A stretch of DNA of 64,000 nt from Branchipolynoe longqiensis (Eukaryota > Annelida > Polychaeta > Phyllodocida > Polynoidae): assembly GCA_030323885.1 (NCBI GenBank), contig CM059196.1, positions 40,190,535 to 40,254,534 of the forward strand, read 5' to 3'. How positions within the stretch are numbered: position 1 is the stretch's first letter; the number at the start of each line of letters is the position of its first letter. Both the position numbers and the translations under genes were made by a program. A model generated the notes under the pieces. The model was not told the origin of the DNA, did no database searches, and was given only the letters and a program-made list of their open reading frames with translations. Below are positions 1 through 10,935 of the stretch, piece by piece.

Positions 1-108
1 CTGAGCTTTGGCTTCGACTTTGACTTGGCTTTGTCAAAAATGTGGGTGCATTATGAATGTAATAACAATGTATGTGGACACTTTGATTATTGTTTTTTTA
101 TGTATATA

Positions 109-395
109 CAGTATAACCCCGTTAAACCAAAAGATTGGTTAATCCAAGCTATTTTCAGCGGCCTGGCAAAATACTACTATTTATCATATAAAAAGTCTCA
201 GATGACCTTATGAAAGTTTGGTTTGTCAGTACTGGAAGTGGCTTTGGGCCCGACAATTTTGTTTGGATTAACCGATACTTTGGATTAACCGACTTTGGTT
301 TAACCAACTTTTTTATACGATAAATGGTAGTATTTTGCTGGACTGCAGAAAAAAGTTTGGATTAACCGATCGTTTGGTTTAACGGGGTTGTACTG
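109..395. mobile_element. pogo/Tigger-like MITE (foldback)
   Basis: Two arms of about 90 bases (109-195 and 308-395) are inverted copies. The ends read CAGTATAACCCCG on the left and, reverse-complemented, CAGTACAACCCCG on the right. Each end is flanked by TA (107-108 and 396-397), the target duplication of Tc1/mariner elements. Inner words such as GGTTAATCCAA also repeat. The CAGT start plus TA flank fits the pogo/Tigger group; no transposase is present, so it would be non-autonomous. Confidence 0.7.
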
Positions 396-552
396 TATAT
401 TGAAGTAGAGCTGATAAAATGGGAGAGAATGCAAAAGAAACCCCAAGATGTCAGCCACTGAATACTCTCAATTCGACTTTTACATTGCACACAATGTACA
501 CCACATTGAAACGCTGGCAGAGCACATCGCTAGGTATCTTTGCTTTGCTTTG

Positions 553-752
553 CTTATTGGGGTTTTAAATCCTAGCAACATCTAAGGTCATATCAGGACG
601 AATACCAACTTATGACAGTGTGCACTCATGACAATTTCATAGTACTATCATACTGGGAGACCCCCATACCATTGGCAAATCTATAAGTACTATCAGTGCC
701 CGTCATAATATGAACTCAGATGTTGTTTGGACCTAAAACCCCAACCAAACAA
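553..752. mobile_element. SINE fragments, head-to-head tails
   Basis: Bases 553-700 are a minus-strand SINE tail and body (CCTAGCAACATCTAAGGTC). Bases 695-752 are a plus-strand tail (ATATGAACTCAGATGTTG, then AACCCCAACCAAAC). The tRNA-like head is missing from both, so the piece is an inverted junction of two decayed copies. Confidence 0.6.
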
Positions 753-997
753 CCTATATCGGTAGATGTAGTCAGAGTCTGGTAGTTTAGAACATTGTGC
801 TCTGTCCTCATGTATGTGGCCCCGAGACGCGATTATCGAATGACCTTGATGTAATTTGACCTCAGAAGTGGCTGGGACTTGCTAACGAGAGTAGGGGTGT
901 CTACGCAGTGTGTCCTGGCCTCTATGTGCCCCCGAGTGGCTACTGACCTTGAGGTCATGTGTAGCACAGTAGCCACAGCGTTCTTATCGCCCGTGTT

Positions 998-1343
998 TTT
1001 AAAGTTGCATAGTCCGATGGTTTTGAGTTTCTCACATTTTCTGAGATAAACATATTAGGCTGTTCATTACAATCTACCTTACTTTAGTTTGAAGTAACTT
1101 TTATTTTAAATCGCTAACTTTTGAGATATTTGAAATGGAAACATGCTAAATTAATTTGGGCAAGCTTGCCAAAACTCTATCACCATAGGCTTCTGCAGTA
1201 ACATGTTCTATTAATTATCCCCTTATATGTGACGACAACTGTTTAATAAGTGCACCAGCATCTAAGTTAGATGTGTAGAATAAAATGTAGATAATTGTTT
1301 TGGTTTTGAAAATTTTATGTTTTCATCGGACTATGCAGCTTCA
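998..1343 (+). mobile_element. MITE-1, full copy
   Basis: Left end TTTAAAGTTGCATAGTCC and right end CATCGGACTATGCAGCTT are inverted repeats. The interior follows the family order: a TTTGAGTTTCT block, TTTTGAGATATTTGAA, the palindrome GGCAAGCTTGCC, AATAAGTGCACCAG, then TTTTGGTTTTGAAAAT. No coding capacity. This copy serves as a reference for the interrupted copies elsewhere in the window. Confidence 0.75.
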
Positions 1344-1357
1344 ATGGGGGTCTAAAA

Positions 1358-1590
1358 TAGACGATTTCCACCACCAACCCCCTGTTGTGGGTAGCACCTC
1401 CCTGTGCAGCAAGCTCTCTGGAAAATGTGTTATAGAGGATTTCCGCAACAAACCCACCTGCTGATGTCAATGAAAGATCTACGGTTGTGGTGTGTGTAGC
1501 AGCTCATAGTGCAGAGTCCTCTGTGGAAACGGTCTTATAGAATATTTCTACCACCAACACGCCCTCTGGTGGCGGTAGGAAGAATGTCTA
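1358..1590. repeat. degenerate tandem repeat
   Basis: Three imperfect units share a ccaccaccaac.cccct block, a GTAGCA block, an AGC..CTCTGTGGAAA block and a TTATAGA(G/A)(G/T)ATTTC block. The spacing is about 80-90 bases. No function can be inferred. Confidence 0.45.
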
Positions 1591-1594
1591 TAGA

Positions 1595-2535
1595 GCTGGA
1601 AATCCAGGCACCCAGGATCCCAGAGCTTAATCTGATAGTTTCCTTCTATCTTTTGATAAAAATGATGGTTGCCTGGTCTGCTTCGTCCAGAAATAAACTC
1701 CGACGAGGGAAGATCTTAATCCTCTAGTAGCAGTAACAGGAGGCAGCTTCCAACGATCACGTTTGCCTTTGTGGTCCCGTGACAGGCTGATCTGGGATTA
1801 AAAATAGTAGTGGTGGGAAAGCAGTACCTCATTTCAACACTGTTATAAAAAGCAGTTATCGCGCGATATGGGGTTTTAGGCATGAGACTCTTTGGGTTTA
1901 GTCGAAGCTAAGGTCAATGTGCATGTCAGAGGTCCGAAGTGATTAACCCTTTCAGACTTGCATTTTTTGGATCAAAATAATGCCTAGGTGATGTATTTAT
2001 TTCAGGGAACATTAATATTTCATCTCCGAGGTGGGGAAATGTTAAAAAAAACGTCATGGGAATAAGATAAAGACCCAATACATTATACATTTTCTGAAAG
2101 CTGGAAGAATTCCCTATCCAGCCATGTATATTTTATTATGATATTCACAAACAGGCTGATGCAAGGTTCTATGGAAAATGAGTAAAGAATATGAAAATTT
2201 AAAATCTGTGTGAATACAAATATTAAAATGATTGTAAAAAAAAGGTTCTTCCATATATTTGAATAAAAATACTGTTTTCACAAGCCAGAATAACACATTA
2301 GAAGAGTCAACAAGTTTCACTGCTAGATCTAATGTGGCTTATTATCTACGACCATATATGTGCACTAGCGACATTAAGAAAAATGTCAGAAAAAAAATCA
2401 GTTGCCACTAGGAGTACACTAAAAGTCATCCACTGAATGGTAAAATGTTATAAGCTTTTACCCAACTACCTAAGTAAAGAATACAATAGCAAGCAAGCAA
2501 GCAGTCTCCATATATTCACTGCGATGTTACAATTT
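1595..2535. other. no recognised feature
   Basis: AT-rich single-copy-looking sequence. Open frames are short and lack splice or family signals. A short AAGCAAGCAAGC run lies near 2493. Confidence 0.4.
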
Positions 2536-2536
2536 A

Positions 2537-2878
2537 GACCAGACGGGATGGCCGAATGAGTTAGAGCGTCCATCTCCCGTTTTGGTAGACCATGGGATCG
2601 TGGGTTGGAAACCTGGTCGAGTCAAACTAATGAGTTACAAATTGATACTTATTGCTTCCTAGCCAGGTGCTCGGCATTATTAGGATAGGGCAAGGACTGG
2701 TTGGCTCAGTGTCAGGATAATGTGGCTGAGTGGGATATCAATCAGGTCATGGTGCTGGTGGCCTGGTATCCCAGGGGCAGCACTATAAAGTCGCCATGAG
2801 TGCGCACTGTCACAAGTCGGTACTCATCCTGATATGACCTTAGATGTTGTAGGATGTAAAACAACAAACAAACAAAGA
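2537..2878 (+). mobile_element. SINE-A, near full length
   Basis: The head holds an A box (ATGGCCGAATGAGTTAGAGCG) and a B-box relic (GGTTGGAAACC) before CTGGTCGAGTC. The body includes AGGATAGGGCAAGGACTGG and CAGCACTATAAAGTCGCCAT. The tail is GATATGACCTTAGATGTTG then AACAAACAAAC. The word ATTTAGACCAG occurs just before the head and again just after the tail, a likely target-site duplication that partly overlaps the head. Confidence 0.8.
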
Positions 2879-2879
2879 A

Positions 2880-3458
2880 TCAGACCATTTAGACCAGTGT
2901 ACTGAAAATCACGTACTGAAGTCACAATGGCTTTTCATATTCGTACGGATTATTCCGTACCAAAGTCGGAAAGGGTATTCATTAAATTACTTTAGGTTTT
3001 TTTGGATTTTTTTTTTAAATGGCCATTTTGATTAAAGTAACTGACAACATTTATATATGAAGTAAGTCATGCAAATGTAGAAATGGTATTTATTCAATTA
3101 CTTTAGCTTTAGTTACTTGGGGGGTGGTTTGTAACCTTACGACGGTTACTGGTTGCAGAACTGCAACATTTATAGAGAGGCTCCAATAAATCGGCCCAAT
3201 GTTTGGTTGAAGGTTAAAATTATATTAACTATTTTGATCACAATAAACTGGCTGTTAAATACATTTTGATATAAAATAAGTCGTGGAAATATGGAAAGAG
3301 TGATACCGGACTAAATAATCTGATAGGTGGCTGGGCATGTTGAGAAAGTGATATCGAACTGATTAGTCCGAGGTGACTAGGGATTGCGATGAAAATCACC
3401 GTAAACAATGTGTTATGAACATCATTTAAACATTTCTTAGACCTCTTTATCGAATGTA
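2880..3458. other. no recognised feature
   Basis: AT-rich sequence with no family match that I can see. It contains two related phrases ending in attact-ttag(g/c)ttt near 2980 and 3100, possibly an old duplication. Confidence 0.35.
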
Positions 3459-3990
3459 ATACCCCAGTCACACGAGAGGCAGCGTTCGCTGCCAACCTCC
3501 TTACGCCCAAAAGGACGCCAACCACCCAGCGTTCCATTCGATACATTGATTCAAATACGTTGTAGGCGCCAGGTCAGTGCGAGGGCGCCACGAGGGTGCC
3601 GCGAGGGCGCCGCTGGGTCAGTGACAGGGCGGCGCTGAGTCAGTAGCAGGGAGGTGCTGGGTCGGCGCGGGTTGGGGAAAGGGTGGTGCCTTGGCGCCGA
3701 CCACATGGTGACTGCAGCATCGCATGTGTTGGCGCCACCAGGTCGGCGCCAGATCGCCGGCAACTCGCCAACCCAGGGCGGCGCCAACCATTTTGAATGG
3801 CGCTGCCGAAAGGAGGTTGCACGTGCAGCAGCAGCAACCTCCTTGCGTCCAAAATTCCCGAAATGGACGCCAGGAGGTTGGCATCCTCGCGGCGACAGCA
3901 CTCAATCAGGGCATAAGGAGGGCGCAAGGAGGATGTTTTGACGTCGCGAATCGATCGTTAGCGAACGCAGGCCTCGTGTGACTGGGGTAT
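3459..3990. mobile_element. FB-C foldback element
   Basis: The termini ATACCCCAGTCACACGAG and CTCGTGTGACTGGGGTAT are perfect inverted repeats. The inner parts continue to pair imperfectly (AGCGTTCGCTGCCAACCTCC against GGAGG...TTAGCGAACGCAGG). The GC-rich middle is built from reused words such as GGCGCC, AGGAGGTTG and GAGGGCGCC. The overlapping open frames on both strands at 3551-3981 are by-products of this palindrome and are not genes. Confidence 0.75.
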
Positions 3991-4053
3991 AATCAAATGG
4001 TAATGCTTGGTAGTCTTCCCGGTATCATGAAACTTATGCCAGGCTCGTCAGTC

Positions 4054-4110
4054 TGATGCCCCGTCCTGATATGACCTTAGATGTTGCCAGGAAGTAAAAC
4101 TCAACCAACC
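4054..4110 (+). mobile_element. SINE tail fragment
   Basis: Only the 3' module is present: CCCGTCCTGATATGACCTTAG, then GTTGCCAGGAAGTAAAACTC and AACCAACCAA. Confidence 0.6.
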
Positions 4111-4156
4111 AATCTGATATCATTTGTTACTATTTTGATTATTTGTTCAAATATAA

Positions 4157-4350
4157 CCGGATGCGGTAGCCGAATCGGTAGAGCGCCGGCTTCCCGTGTG
4201 GAAAGTCTGCAGTTTGAAACCCGGTCGAGTCAAACCAATGACGTACACAATTTATGATTGTTGCTACCTAGGATGGTGCTCGGTATTACTAGGATAGCGC
4301 AAGGAGCAGTGGAATGAGGAAGACCAATTATCCCTTGGTTAATTAACTAA
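4157..4350 (+). mobile_element. SINE-C copy
   Basis: The head is type B (GCGGTAGCCGAATCGGTAGAGCG, then CCCGGTCGAGTCAAACC). The body is normal up to ATAGCGCAAGGA. The sequence then switches to GCAGTGGAATGAGGAAGACC and a TTAATTAA end instead of the usual SINE-A/B core and tail. The same 3' module recurs in minus orientation at 24428, 36214 and 50612. Confidence 0.6.
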
Positions 4351-4365
4351 TGTACCCCCTCCCCT

Positions 4366-4500
4366 CCCCTGCCCCCCCCCCCCTCCCAAAGAAAAAAAAA
4401 GAAGAAGAAGAAGAAAAAAATCACTTGGGCAGAAGGCTATTAGAAGAGATTTCTTGAGTCCTCCTGTCAGCATGCTCCCCCCCCCCCCCTTACCCTCCCC
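4366..4500. repeat. poly-C and GAA low-complexity runs
   Basis: CCCCTCCCCTCC and C runs at 4366-4386, GAAGAAGAA at 4400-4415 and a second C run near 4478-4488. Simple sequence only. Confidence 0.8.
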
Positions 4501-4555
4501 CCACTTTTTATGTTCTTACATAGTGATTGACAAACCTTTTTTTAACGTATAAGTG

Positions 4556-4706
4556 AGTCCAACTAATGAATTCGAAATTGAGACTTTTCGCTACCTAGCC
4601 TGGTACTCTGCATTACTGTTGAAGTAGATAGTTGGCTAACATGCAAGGGGGGGTTGGGTGGAACGAATAATACCGAATTGTCCGTGATTGAAATTCCCTA
4701 TGCTTA
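4556..4706 (+). mobile_element. decayed SINE-C body
   Basis: AGTCCAACTAATGAATTCGAAATTGAGACTTTTCGCTACC matches the post-head body in order. Later CCGAATTGTCCGTGATTGAAATTCC resembles the SINE-C 3' module. A G run and an unrelated insert separate the two parts. Confidence 0.4.
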
Positions 4707-5109
4707 TTGAACGAATGTAAAAAGTGTAAAAGAAAAAATGTATTCAATATAACAACAAACGCTGATTAAATATTCAGGAGATAATTAATGTGGGTACATA
4801 TTTGATGCAACAGCAACGGTCACAACAATTAAATGTGTGGTTATTAATGTGAGTACACATTCAATGCCAAAAAGCACATCAATAAAATATTGATGAGTTC
4901 ATTAATTAATAAGCGCGCACCTATTCCCGTTGTTGTCTGGCGGTGCTGAGGTATGTGCGCGCGCATCTATTCTTGTGTCCAGAGTGTCTGGCCCCGCAGA
5001 AGTCGTCTGCTCTGGATAGGTCACCATCTGAAGGTGCCTGGGAGTAGTGACTCAGCCGAAAGGGGGCGATCTGCTTATGGCTAGCGAATGAATCAGACAA
5101 ACCATAGCC

Positions 5110-5560
5110 CACAGCAAAAGAAGGTAATGTTTAAAAATATATATATAAACAAAAATATTTAAAAATTAAGCAGGCAAAACAAGGCCCACAGCAAAACAAA
5201 GTAATGAAAAAAAAGAAGTAATTAAGCAGACAAAATATGACCTTCAGCAAAACAAGGTAGCATATATAAAGAAAATAATTAAAAATTAAACAAAACATTT
5301 ATGCTGGTAAATAGAGTAATGAAGAATAAATACAACAGACAACAGCCTCTCCTACAAGAAAACAAATTAAAATGAAAATAAATAAAAGAAACATTGCATA
5401 TTCCACAACTACACAAGATAATAAAGAATAACGCGGACAAAACATCACAAAGCAAAACAAATTAACATACAAAATAAATTAAGCAAACCTTACATTGCAA
5501 CCCAATATAAAATATATATAGCAGAGAAAACATGTCACAGCAAATTAAATGAGGCTTAAA
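5110..5560. repeat. A-rich degenerate array, left of YR element
   Basis: Several imperfect units combine AGCAGACAAAACA(T), CAGCAAAACAA(G/A)GTAAT and AT-rich filler. The same words recur at 8240-8520 on the far side of the gag/RT relic. It could be a terminal repeat array of the element or a pre-existing array split by its insertion. Confidence 0.5.
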
Positions 5561-5647
5561 TGTTGCCAGATTGTGCATGTTAGTTGACAACATGGGTAAT
5601 TTGCGCATGGGCAAAGGGGTAGGGTGGCGCCTCCTGGGTTTGCCTTG

Positions 5648-5678
5648 CCCCCCCCCCCCCCCCCCCCCCCCACACTCT
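5648..5678. repeat. poly-C run
   Basis: About 28 consecutive C residues; length is likely unreliable in any assembly. Confidence 0.9.
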
Positions 5679-5847
5679 TGCCCCTGACGGGCCCCAGGTG
5701 ACCCTGAATCTCACACCAACGAGAAGCCGTGACGTCACGCCAGCCCCCTCCAGCCACCGTAGCCAACAGTCACTTTGCCACAAAACGCCGAACACCGACC
5801 ACCACCCAACTTTCTTAGCTTCTTCAGCCTACTGGCTTGTTTCCACG

Positions 5848-7075
5848 ATGCCACGTGCCACTCAACGCCAGCACCGCACACCCTGCCCTGACCAGGAGGC
5901 CGCCCCAGGAGCAGCCACCACGTGACCGTGTAGAAGCCCGCGGTCAACCGTCATGCCAGCCACGCGACCAGCCGAGACGGGCTGCAGCCGCCACAGCTAC
6001 ACTTGACGTGGATGCACCGGAACACCAACTTACACTGCTGCAACAGTCGCTGGCCGACACGCTAGCCCAGCAGGTGCAAGTAAGTAAAACCATTCTTGCG
6101 AGAATGGACGCTCGCCCAGCAGAGAGCCATCGGTGGTGTCTTTTACACCCAGCCGATATGATTGCCGCAGCAGCGCCTGCGACCACAAGAGGTCAAGCTC
6201 CATGCGGTCAACATCATCATCCGACTGTCGGCCCGCAAAATGTCGCACCGAAAAGCGGAGGAAATACCGATCCAGCCACCACGGCGACGAGAAGGAACAG
6301 CACCGCAGGAGGAGGAGCACACTGCCATGAGGATGACTCCAGCCACCGGTAGGTGATCGATGAAATCATGAACAACAACAAGCATGGCCACAAAAAGTCA
6401 CGAGGTAGGAAAGAACTTCTTCTGCACCATTATTTGATACGCGCTGATCATGAGGGGAAGGTGCTGCTGGGTGAAAGCACCTGGCATGAGTATCTGGCCA
6501 CCCTCTATAGGATGGCCGATGACCCGGCTGTCCCACGGTCGTGGACAGCCCCCATGAGCAAGCATGCCGGGCACATAGTTAACATGGCAGCTGACTGCGA
6601 CTGGGATACTTGTTTAACCTGGTTGGAGCGCGTGTTCTGTATGATCGATAACGGGAGGCTCCCCAAAGGATTGAAGGACATGGGGGGCCATTAAAGACGT
6701 ACAGCAGGACGCGTGCCTCACGGGCACGATGAGCGCCCAGGCACAAAGGTGCTAAAAAATACCACGACAGCGCGCTTCGCAGCAACAGGAGGAGGAGGGC
6801 TATGCACAGCAGGATGCTACCACAAGTATTAACTATCAACCTTACAAGTGCCCCGAGTTCAAACATGACACCGACGGACGACAATGTCATGGGTGGAACT
6901 CATGGGAGGACTATGGATTCTCGTCTTCACACGGAATGGGATCGGAGCGCCGTGCACCCGTCTGTACCTGGTGCGTAAACAAGTATCGTAGGGCCAACCC
7001 ACATAAAGAAACGGACTGTAATAATTTTAAAAAACGTCAACAGGAGAAAAAAATCAAACAACACGGGAGGAGATA
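5848..7075 (+). pseudogene. YR-retrotransposon gag-like relic
   Basis: Reads as a broken structural polyprotein. It opens with a basic, Ala/Gln/Pro-rich N-terminus (start at 5848). A helical stretch follows (LLQQSLADTLAQQV near 6030), then a charged segment and a globular block at 6353-6690 (WHEYLATLYRMADDP, then CLTWLERVFCMIDNGRLP). A Cys/His segment at about 6845-7030 ends CTWCVN...PHKETDC, like a zinc knuckle. At least four frame changes or stops separate these blocks, so no intact protein is made. The reverse-transcriptase relic downstream on the same strand (7955-8246) supports assignment to a DIRS/Ngaro-type element. The exact clade is uncertain. Confidence 0.45.
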
Positions 7076-7079
7076 ACAA

Positions 7080-7950
7080 CCAGCAGGATTTTCGTTAAAC
7101 GGCTGGGACAGAACCGTTAAATCACAGCCAAACACCCCCAAATACCCGGAGGAGCACGGTAAACTTAACAATGTTCAGATTACAACCACTGATTCTACTG
7201 TTTCGTGTATTCTCTCTGATGTCGCCACACCTACCACAAGGCCACTGCCGCCTTGGCGGCCGGTCCTGCTATCGCTGCCACCCCTGGAGGGGCGGATGCC
7301 AGAAGCCGTGACGGCTGTAACAACACACGTGAGACGGGGGCTGCCGCCACTAAGATGTCAGTGCTGCCCTAATCCCCACCACTCACTTGCCAGCCTCAGA
7401 AGTCGCACAGACAACCGAGTTCCCCCCTGCACTGACCGCCGCACCAACACCATGTCACAGTGCTTCAAAGATGCCAGCCCGACGCCAGCAACTCGAAGCG
7501 AGTGCTTCCATCACATGTGATGGGGTGGCAACCAGAGGCAAGGAAGCCCCCACCCCCTGCCACCAAGCCAGCCCACCAGACCGGAGTGTTCACCACACAC
7601 ACTCGGGTGTACCAGCTACCAGTATCAAAGCCAGCAGGGCTAAACCACTAGCTGGCCCCACAGATGTCAACACACACTACACCGACAACAATGAACACCA
7701 CGTCCACGCCGAGGCCCACGATGGGGCACCACACGAACACCCTGAACAACGCTTCACATTCAGGCGAATCATTTCCCCAGCCGGCTCAAGGATAAGCCAT
7801 GCAGTCACCAGCAACCGTATTCAGAACGGTGTCACAGGAGGCAGCAACATGGCGACAGTTCCCCCTGACAACAACACAACAGTGCCTCCTGCAGTGACGC
7901 AGCACAACAACCCTTCACACCATGGGCCCAGAGAAGCCCGATGATGACCC
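7080..7950 (+). pseudogene. linker of the YR element, low-complexity ORF
   Basis: A 185-codon frame opens at 7387 and runs to 7944, rich in Thr, His, Pro, Ala and Asn. No domain is recognised. It lies between the gag-like block and the RT block and probably represents the variable region between them, perhaps a gag C-terminus. Compositional bias alone could also keep this frame open. Confidence 0.3.
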
Positions 7951-7954
7951 ACCC

Positions 7955-8246
7955 CAAAAAAACCACCGATGAGAGGCAGGTCATCGTCGACTTAAGCTTC
8001 CCATGAGGAGCCAGTGTGAACTCCGGAATAAGGAAAGGCTATTACCAGGGCCACACCACTACTTACGCCCTACCAACCATCACGGATCTAGCAAATGAAG
8101 TGACCAGACTAGGTCAGGGGTGCTACATTTGGTCGGGGGCCTACCGACAACTCCACACTTGCCCGTTGTCAGTCCCCCTCGTAGGTATAACGCTAGATAA
8201 TGAAACATTTTTCGACATAGCACCGCCCTTGCTTGTTATTTTTAAA
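7955..8246 (+). pseudogene. truncated YR (DIRS/Ngaro-type) reverse transcriptase
   Basis: The frame reads RQVIVDLSFP, then a stop, then ASVNSGIRKGYYQG, a stretch with LPTITDLANEV, GQGCYIWSGAYRQL and FFDIAPPL. These match in order the N-terminal part of the DIRS/Ngaro reverse transcriptase: a VDLSFP.G.SVN.GI motif, a GC...LS.AYRQ motif and a FFD..LP motif. A gap sits before GAYRQL, where the first catalytic aspartate and its neighbours would lie, and the relic ends before the second catalytic motif. It is therefore dead. No RNase H, methyltransferase or tyrosine recombinase part is visible. Confidence 0.6.
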
Positions 8247-8809
8247 TAACAAGCAACATGACCCACTGCAAAATAGAATAATAATAAATTAAAAATAATA
8301 AAAATTAATAAGCAGACAAATCATGTCCCAAAACAATAGAAATAAATGTAAAGAACAAATTGAATAGAAGACCTATTCCAGATAATTAAAAAAAAAAACT
8401 TATCGATGATAATTATATTAATGCTGAGCATGTGGCACAGTAAAACAAGATAATACAAAATAAAGCAGACAAAACATGTTACACGGAAAAACACGTTCAG
8501 ATAATAAATAAATAAATAAATTGTTTGTTTGTTTGTTGTTGTTTTACGTCCTAACAACATCTAAGGTCATATCAGGACGGGTACCGACTTATGACAGTGC
8601 GCACTCATGGCGACTGTATAGTGCTGTCTCACTGGGAAACCAGGCCGTCGGCACCATGACCTGGTATCCCACTCAGGCACATTATCCTGACACTGAGCAC
8701 ACCAGTGATAAATAAATAAAACAAATAACGCAAGTGCTACGGTAATAAGAAGTGATGCTGATGATATAAAAACTCGTGGTCCATCAAATATATATATAAA
8801 AATAATAAA

Positions 8810-8844
<35 letters not shown>

Positions 8845-8880
8845 CAAATTAAAATAATATAAAACGCAGCAGCACACCCA
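8240..8880. repeat. A-rich degenerate array, right of YR element
   Basis: Words such as AGCAGACAAAACATGT, CAGTAAAACAAGATAATA and AATAAATTAAAAATAATAA repeat the array at 5110-5560. A minus-strand SINE (8521-8704) has inserted, and a TAA microsatellite occupies about 8805-8842. Confidence 0.5.
8521..8704 (-). mobile_element. SINE fragment (tail and core)
   Basis: Minus-strand tail (GTTTGTTTGTTGTTGTTTTACG) through the core to CACTGAGCACACCAG; the head is absent. It ends at the same core position as the copy at 29379-29571, which suggests the same 5' truncation or a shared master. Confidence 0.75.
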
Positions 8881-8988
8881 AAAAGGCTGTACATTGGCCC
8901 TAATTATGGAGTGGCATGCCCCGGATGACCCAATCTCACCGACTGGCTGGGTGGTGGTGCATGAGGCGTGTTCTACTCGTTGCTCGAC

Positions 8989-9237
8989 TTTAAAGCTGCA
9001 AAGTGCGATAAGTGCATCAGATTATCCAAGTGAAAACACTAGATTTGATCCTACACGTCCAACATAGATACTGCTGCACTCAGTAAGCATTTATTGCGGC
9101 ATAGAAGGAATACTAAGTCAATTAAATGGAAACTGCCACTGCTGGAGTGGAGTGTTTGTCCAGCATTTTGATGTGCATGCCATTATTAATTTGTGCATGC
9201 TACCACTTCAACTATCTCCAATGTGTCATGTGGGTTA
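8989..9237 (-). mobile_element. MITE-1, truncated
   Basis: Starts TTTAAAGCTGCAAAGTGCGAT and follows the reverse family order (CTAGATTTGATCCTAC, AAGCATTTATTG, GTGCATGCCATTATTAATTT) before being cut by the SINE that follows. Confidence 0.65.
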
Positions 9238-9240
9238 ATA

Positions 9241-9514
9241 TGTTTGTTTGTTGTATTATGTCCTAGCAACATCTAAGGTCATATCAAGACGGGTACCGAC
9301 TTGTGACAGTACATACTCACACCATCCCGATATTCCACAGTCCCATTATCCTGATGCTGTGCTAACCAGTCCTTGTTCTATCCTATTAATGCAGAGCGAC
9401 AGCTAGGTAGTAATAAGTATCCATTTTATAACTCATTGGTTTGACTCGGCTGGAATTCGAACTCCCGACCTTCCACACGAGAAGCCAGCGCTATAATGAT
9501 TCAGCCCCCGCGTC
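9241..9514 (-). mobile_element. SINE-B, minus strand
   Basis: Tail GTTTGTTTGTTG..ATGTCCTAGC, core, then GGTTTGACTCGGC and a head ending TCAGCCCCCGCGTC. Part of the core is deleted. It sits at the truncated end of the neighbouring MITE-1. Confidence 0.65.
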
Positions 9515-9547
9515 TTGTGAGTGGGTCAAGGACATTGCGGTTGACAT

Positions 9548-9707
9548 TTTCATATTTGCATCGTTATCTATGGTGTTTGCCGACAGGTAATATTAAGATT
9601 AATATTTATTTATTTTCACATGAGCATTGTACATACAAGCTGATATTTATGTATCCTGTATCATTTATGTAATGGTTTGCATGAAAAAGGAGAAAGCAGA
9701 AGTACAA
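9548..9707 (+). repeat. dispersed repeat R2, copy a
   Basis: Shares CATATTTGCATCGTTATC, GACAGGTAATATTAAGATT and GAGCATTGTACATACAAGCTGA with 11547-11640. Its right end (AGGAGAAAGCAGAAGTACAAT) is the reverse complement of the right end of that copy. Confidence 0.6.
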
Positions 9708-9709
9708 TA

Positions 9710-10321
9710 GACTACATCACCGTTCCGGCCATCCAGTGCATTGTGGGAAGTGTCAGAGCAAAACAAACCCGTGAGAAGCACATGGCACATGCTAATACAC
9801 TGGGTGCAGTTATGAAATGTGCTAGTTTCAGCTCATCTCAGCTCTAGTTTGAAACATAGAACACTAACTAAAAAAATATATATAATAAATTAAGATATTA
9901 ATCTGTTATCGAGCATTGCATTTACATCAATATAATCAGCACATCTTATGCCATGTGTATTCAGATTTAGACAAATCTGGGCACTCAGACTAGTGTTAGA
10001 GCCATAGCCAGAGTCAGTTTTACTTATTTTATTCATGTTTTTATTTATATCCAATGGTTAATGACATATGTAGAAATAGAAGATGAGTAGGGTTAATCAG
10101 ATATTGGTTATATATTTCTTTGAAACAAGTGGTTGTTGACACATTTGACATTTTAATATTTAGAACAAGAATTACTTATGGCTAATCAAGGGTGATATAA
10201 ACATCAGCCTGTAAAGTGACTGAAATTGTATGTTTATTAGCTCAAAATGCTTAATTATGGAGAATTGTGTCTTAAACATATTCATTATATTATTATATTG
10301 CCTCCTTCCGTCCATGTTTGT
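9710..10321. other. no recognised feature
   Basis: AT-rich sequence; no family or coding signal seen. Confidence 0.35.
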
Positions 10322-10430
10322 GCCAAATTGTTATGTATTTCTATTAATTTTGAATAAAATGGAAGTTTTGCCCTACGCGTATTGGCAAACTCAATGGCTG
10401 TACGCCTTTGCTTTGCTCCCAACGCCGTTT
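10322..10430 (+). repeat. R4 fragment
   Basis: TTTCTATTAATTTTGAATAAAAT followed by TTGCCCTACGCGTATTGGCAAACTCAATGGC matches the R4 units at 21960-22045 and 27430-27495. Confidence 0.5.
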
Positions 10431-10454
10431 TCAGTGCATGCACACTCGGAACCG

Positions 10455-10608
10455 TGATCTCGTCTATTCTTATGAGGCACTTTCCCCAGTTAAAAATAGC
10501 CATTGCTAATACAATAAAAATAATAAATTAAAAAATATGAAAGCACTTTTTGTCAATGACAAGAATAGCAGCAGGGAGTTACATGATGTGGTTCCCATCA
10601 CATGCACT
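10455..10608 (-). repeat. dispersed repeat R2, copy b
   Basis: Reverse complement of 11640-11790: TGAGGCACTTTCCCCAGTTAAAA, ATGAAAGC.CTTTTTG.CAATGACAAGAATAGCAGC and GGTTCCCATCACATG occur in inverse order. It abuts a MITE-1 copy. Confidence 0.65.
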
Positions 10609-10935
10609 TAAAGCTGCCTAGTCCGATCGAAGCATCAGCAGATGCTTAATAAGTGCACCAGTATCGAAGTTGGATATGTGCGATCAAATCTAAATAGGTG
10701 TCTTTGTTTAGAAAATTGGATGCTAAGCAAATTGAATAGAACCTGCTGTTTCTGAAGCCTATTGTGTCAGAAGTTTAATGTGCATGACAAAATTAATTTA
10801 GAATGCTTTCACTTCAAATATCTAAAAGGTTTGGTGTTTAAAATCAAAGTTTCTTCAAATTAAAGTACGGTGGATTACAATAATCAACTAAATATTGTTA
10901 TATAAAAAAAGAATTTATGACAGAAACTAAAAAAT
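10609..10935 (-). mobile_element. MITE-1, rearranged copy
   Basis: Begins TTAAAGCTGCCTAGTCCGATC. A central piece (ATGCTTAATAAGTGCACCAG) then appears in the opposite orientation before the normal reverse order resumes at about 10725. The right end is worn (ATTTATGACAGAAACT). Confidence 0.5.

Noticed and set aside
3551..3981. Five overlapping frames of 85-116 codons on both strands
   Set aside because: All lie in the GC-rich FB-C palindrome and mirror each other.
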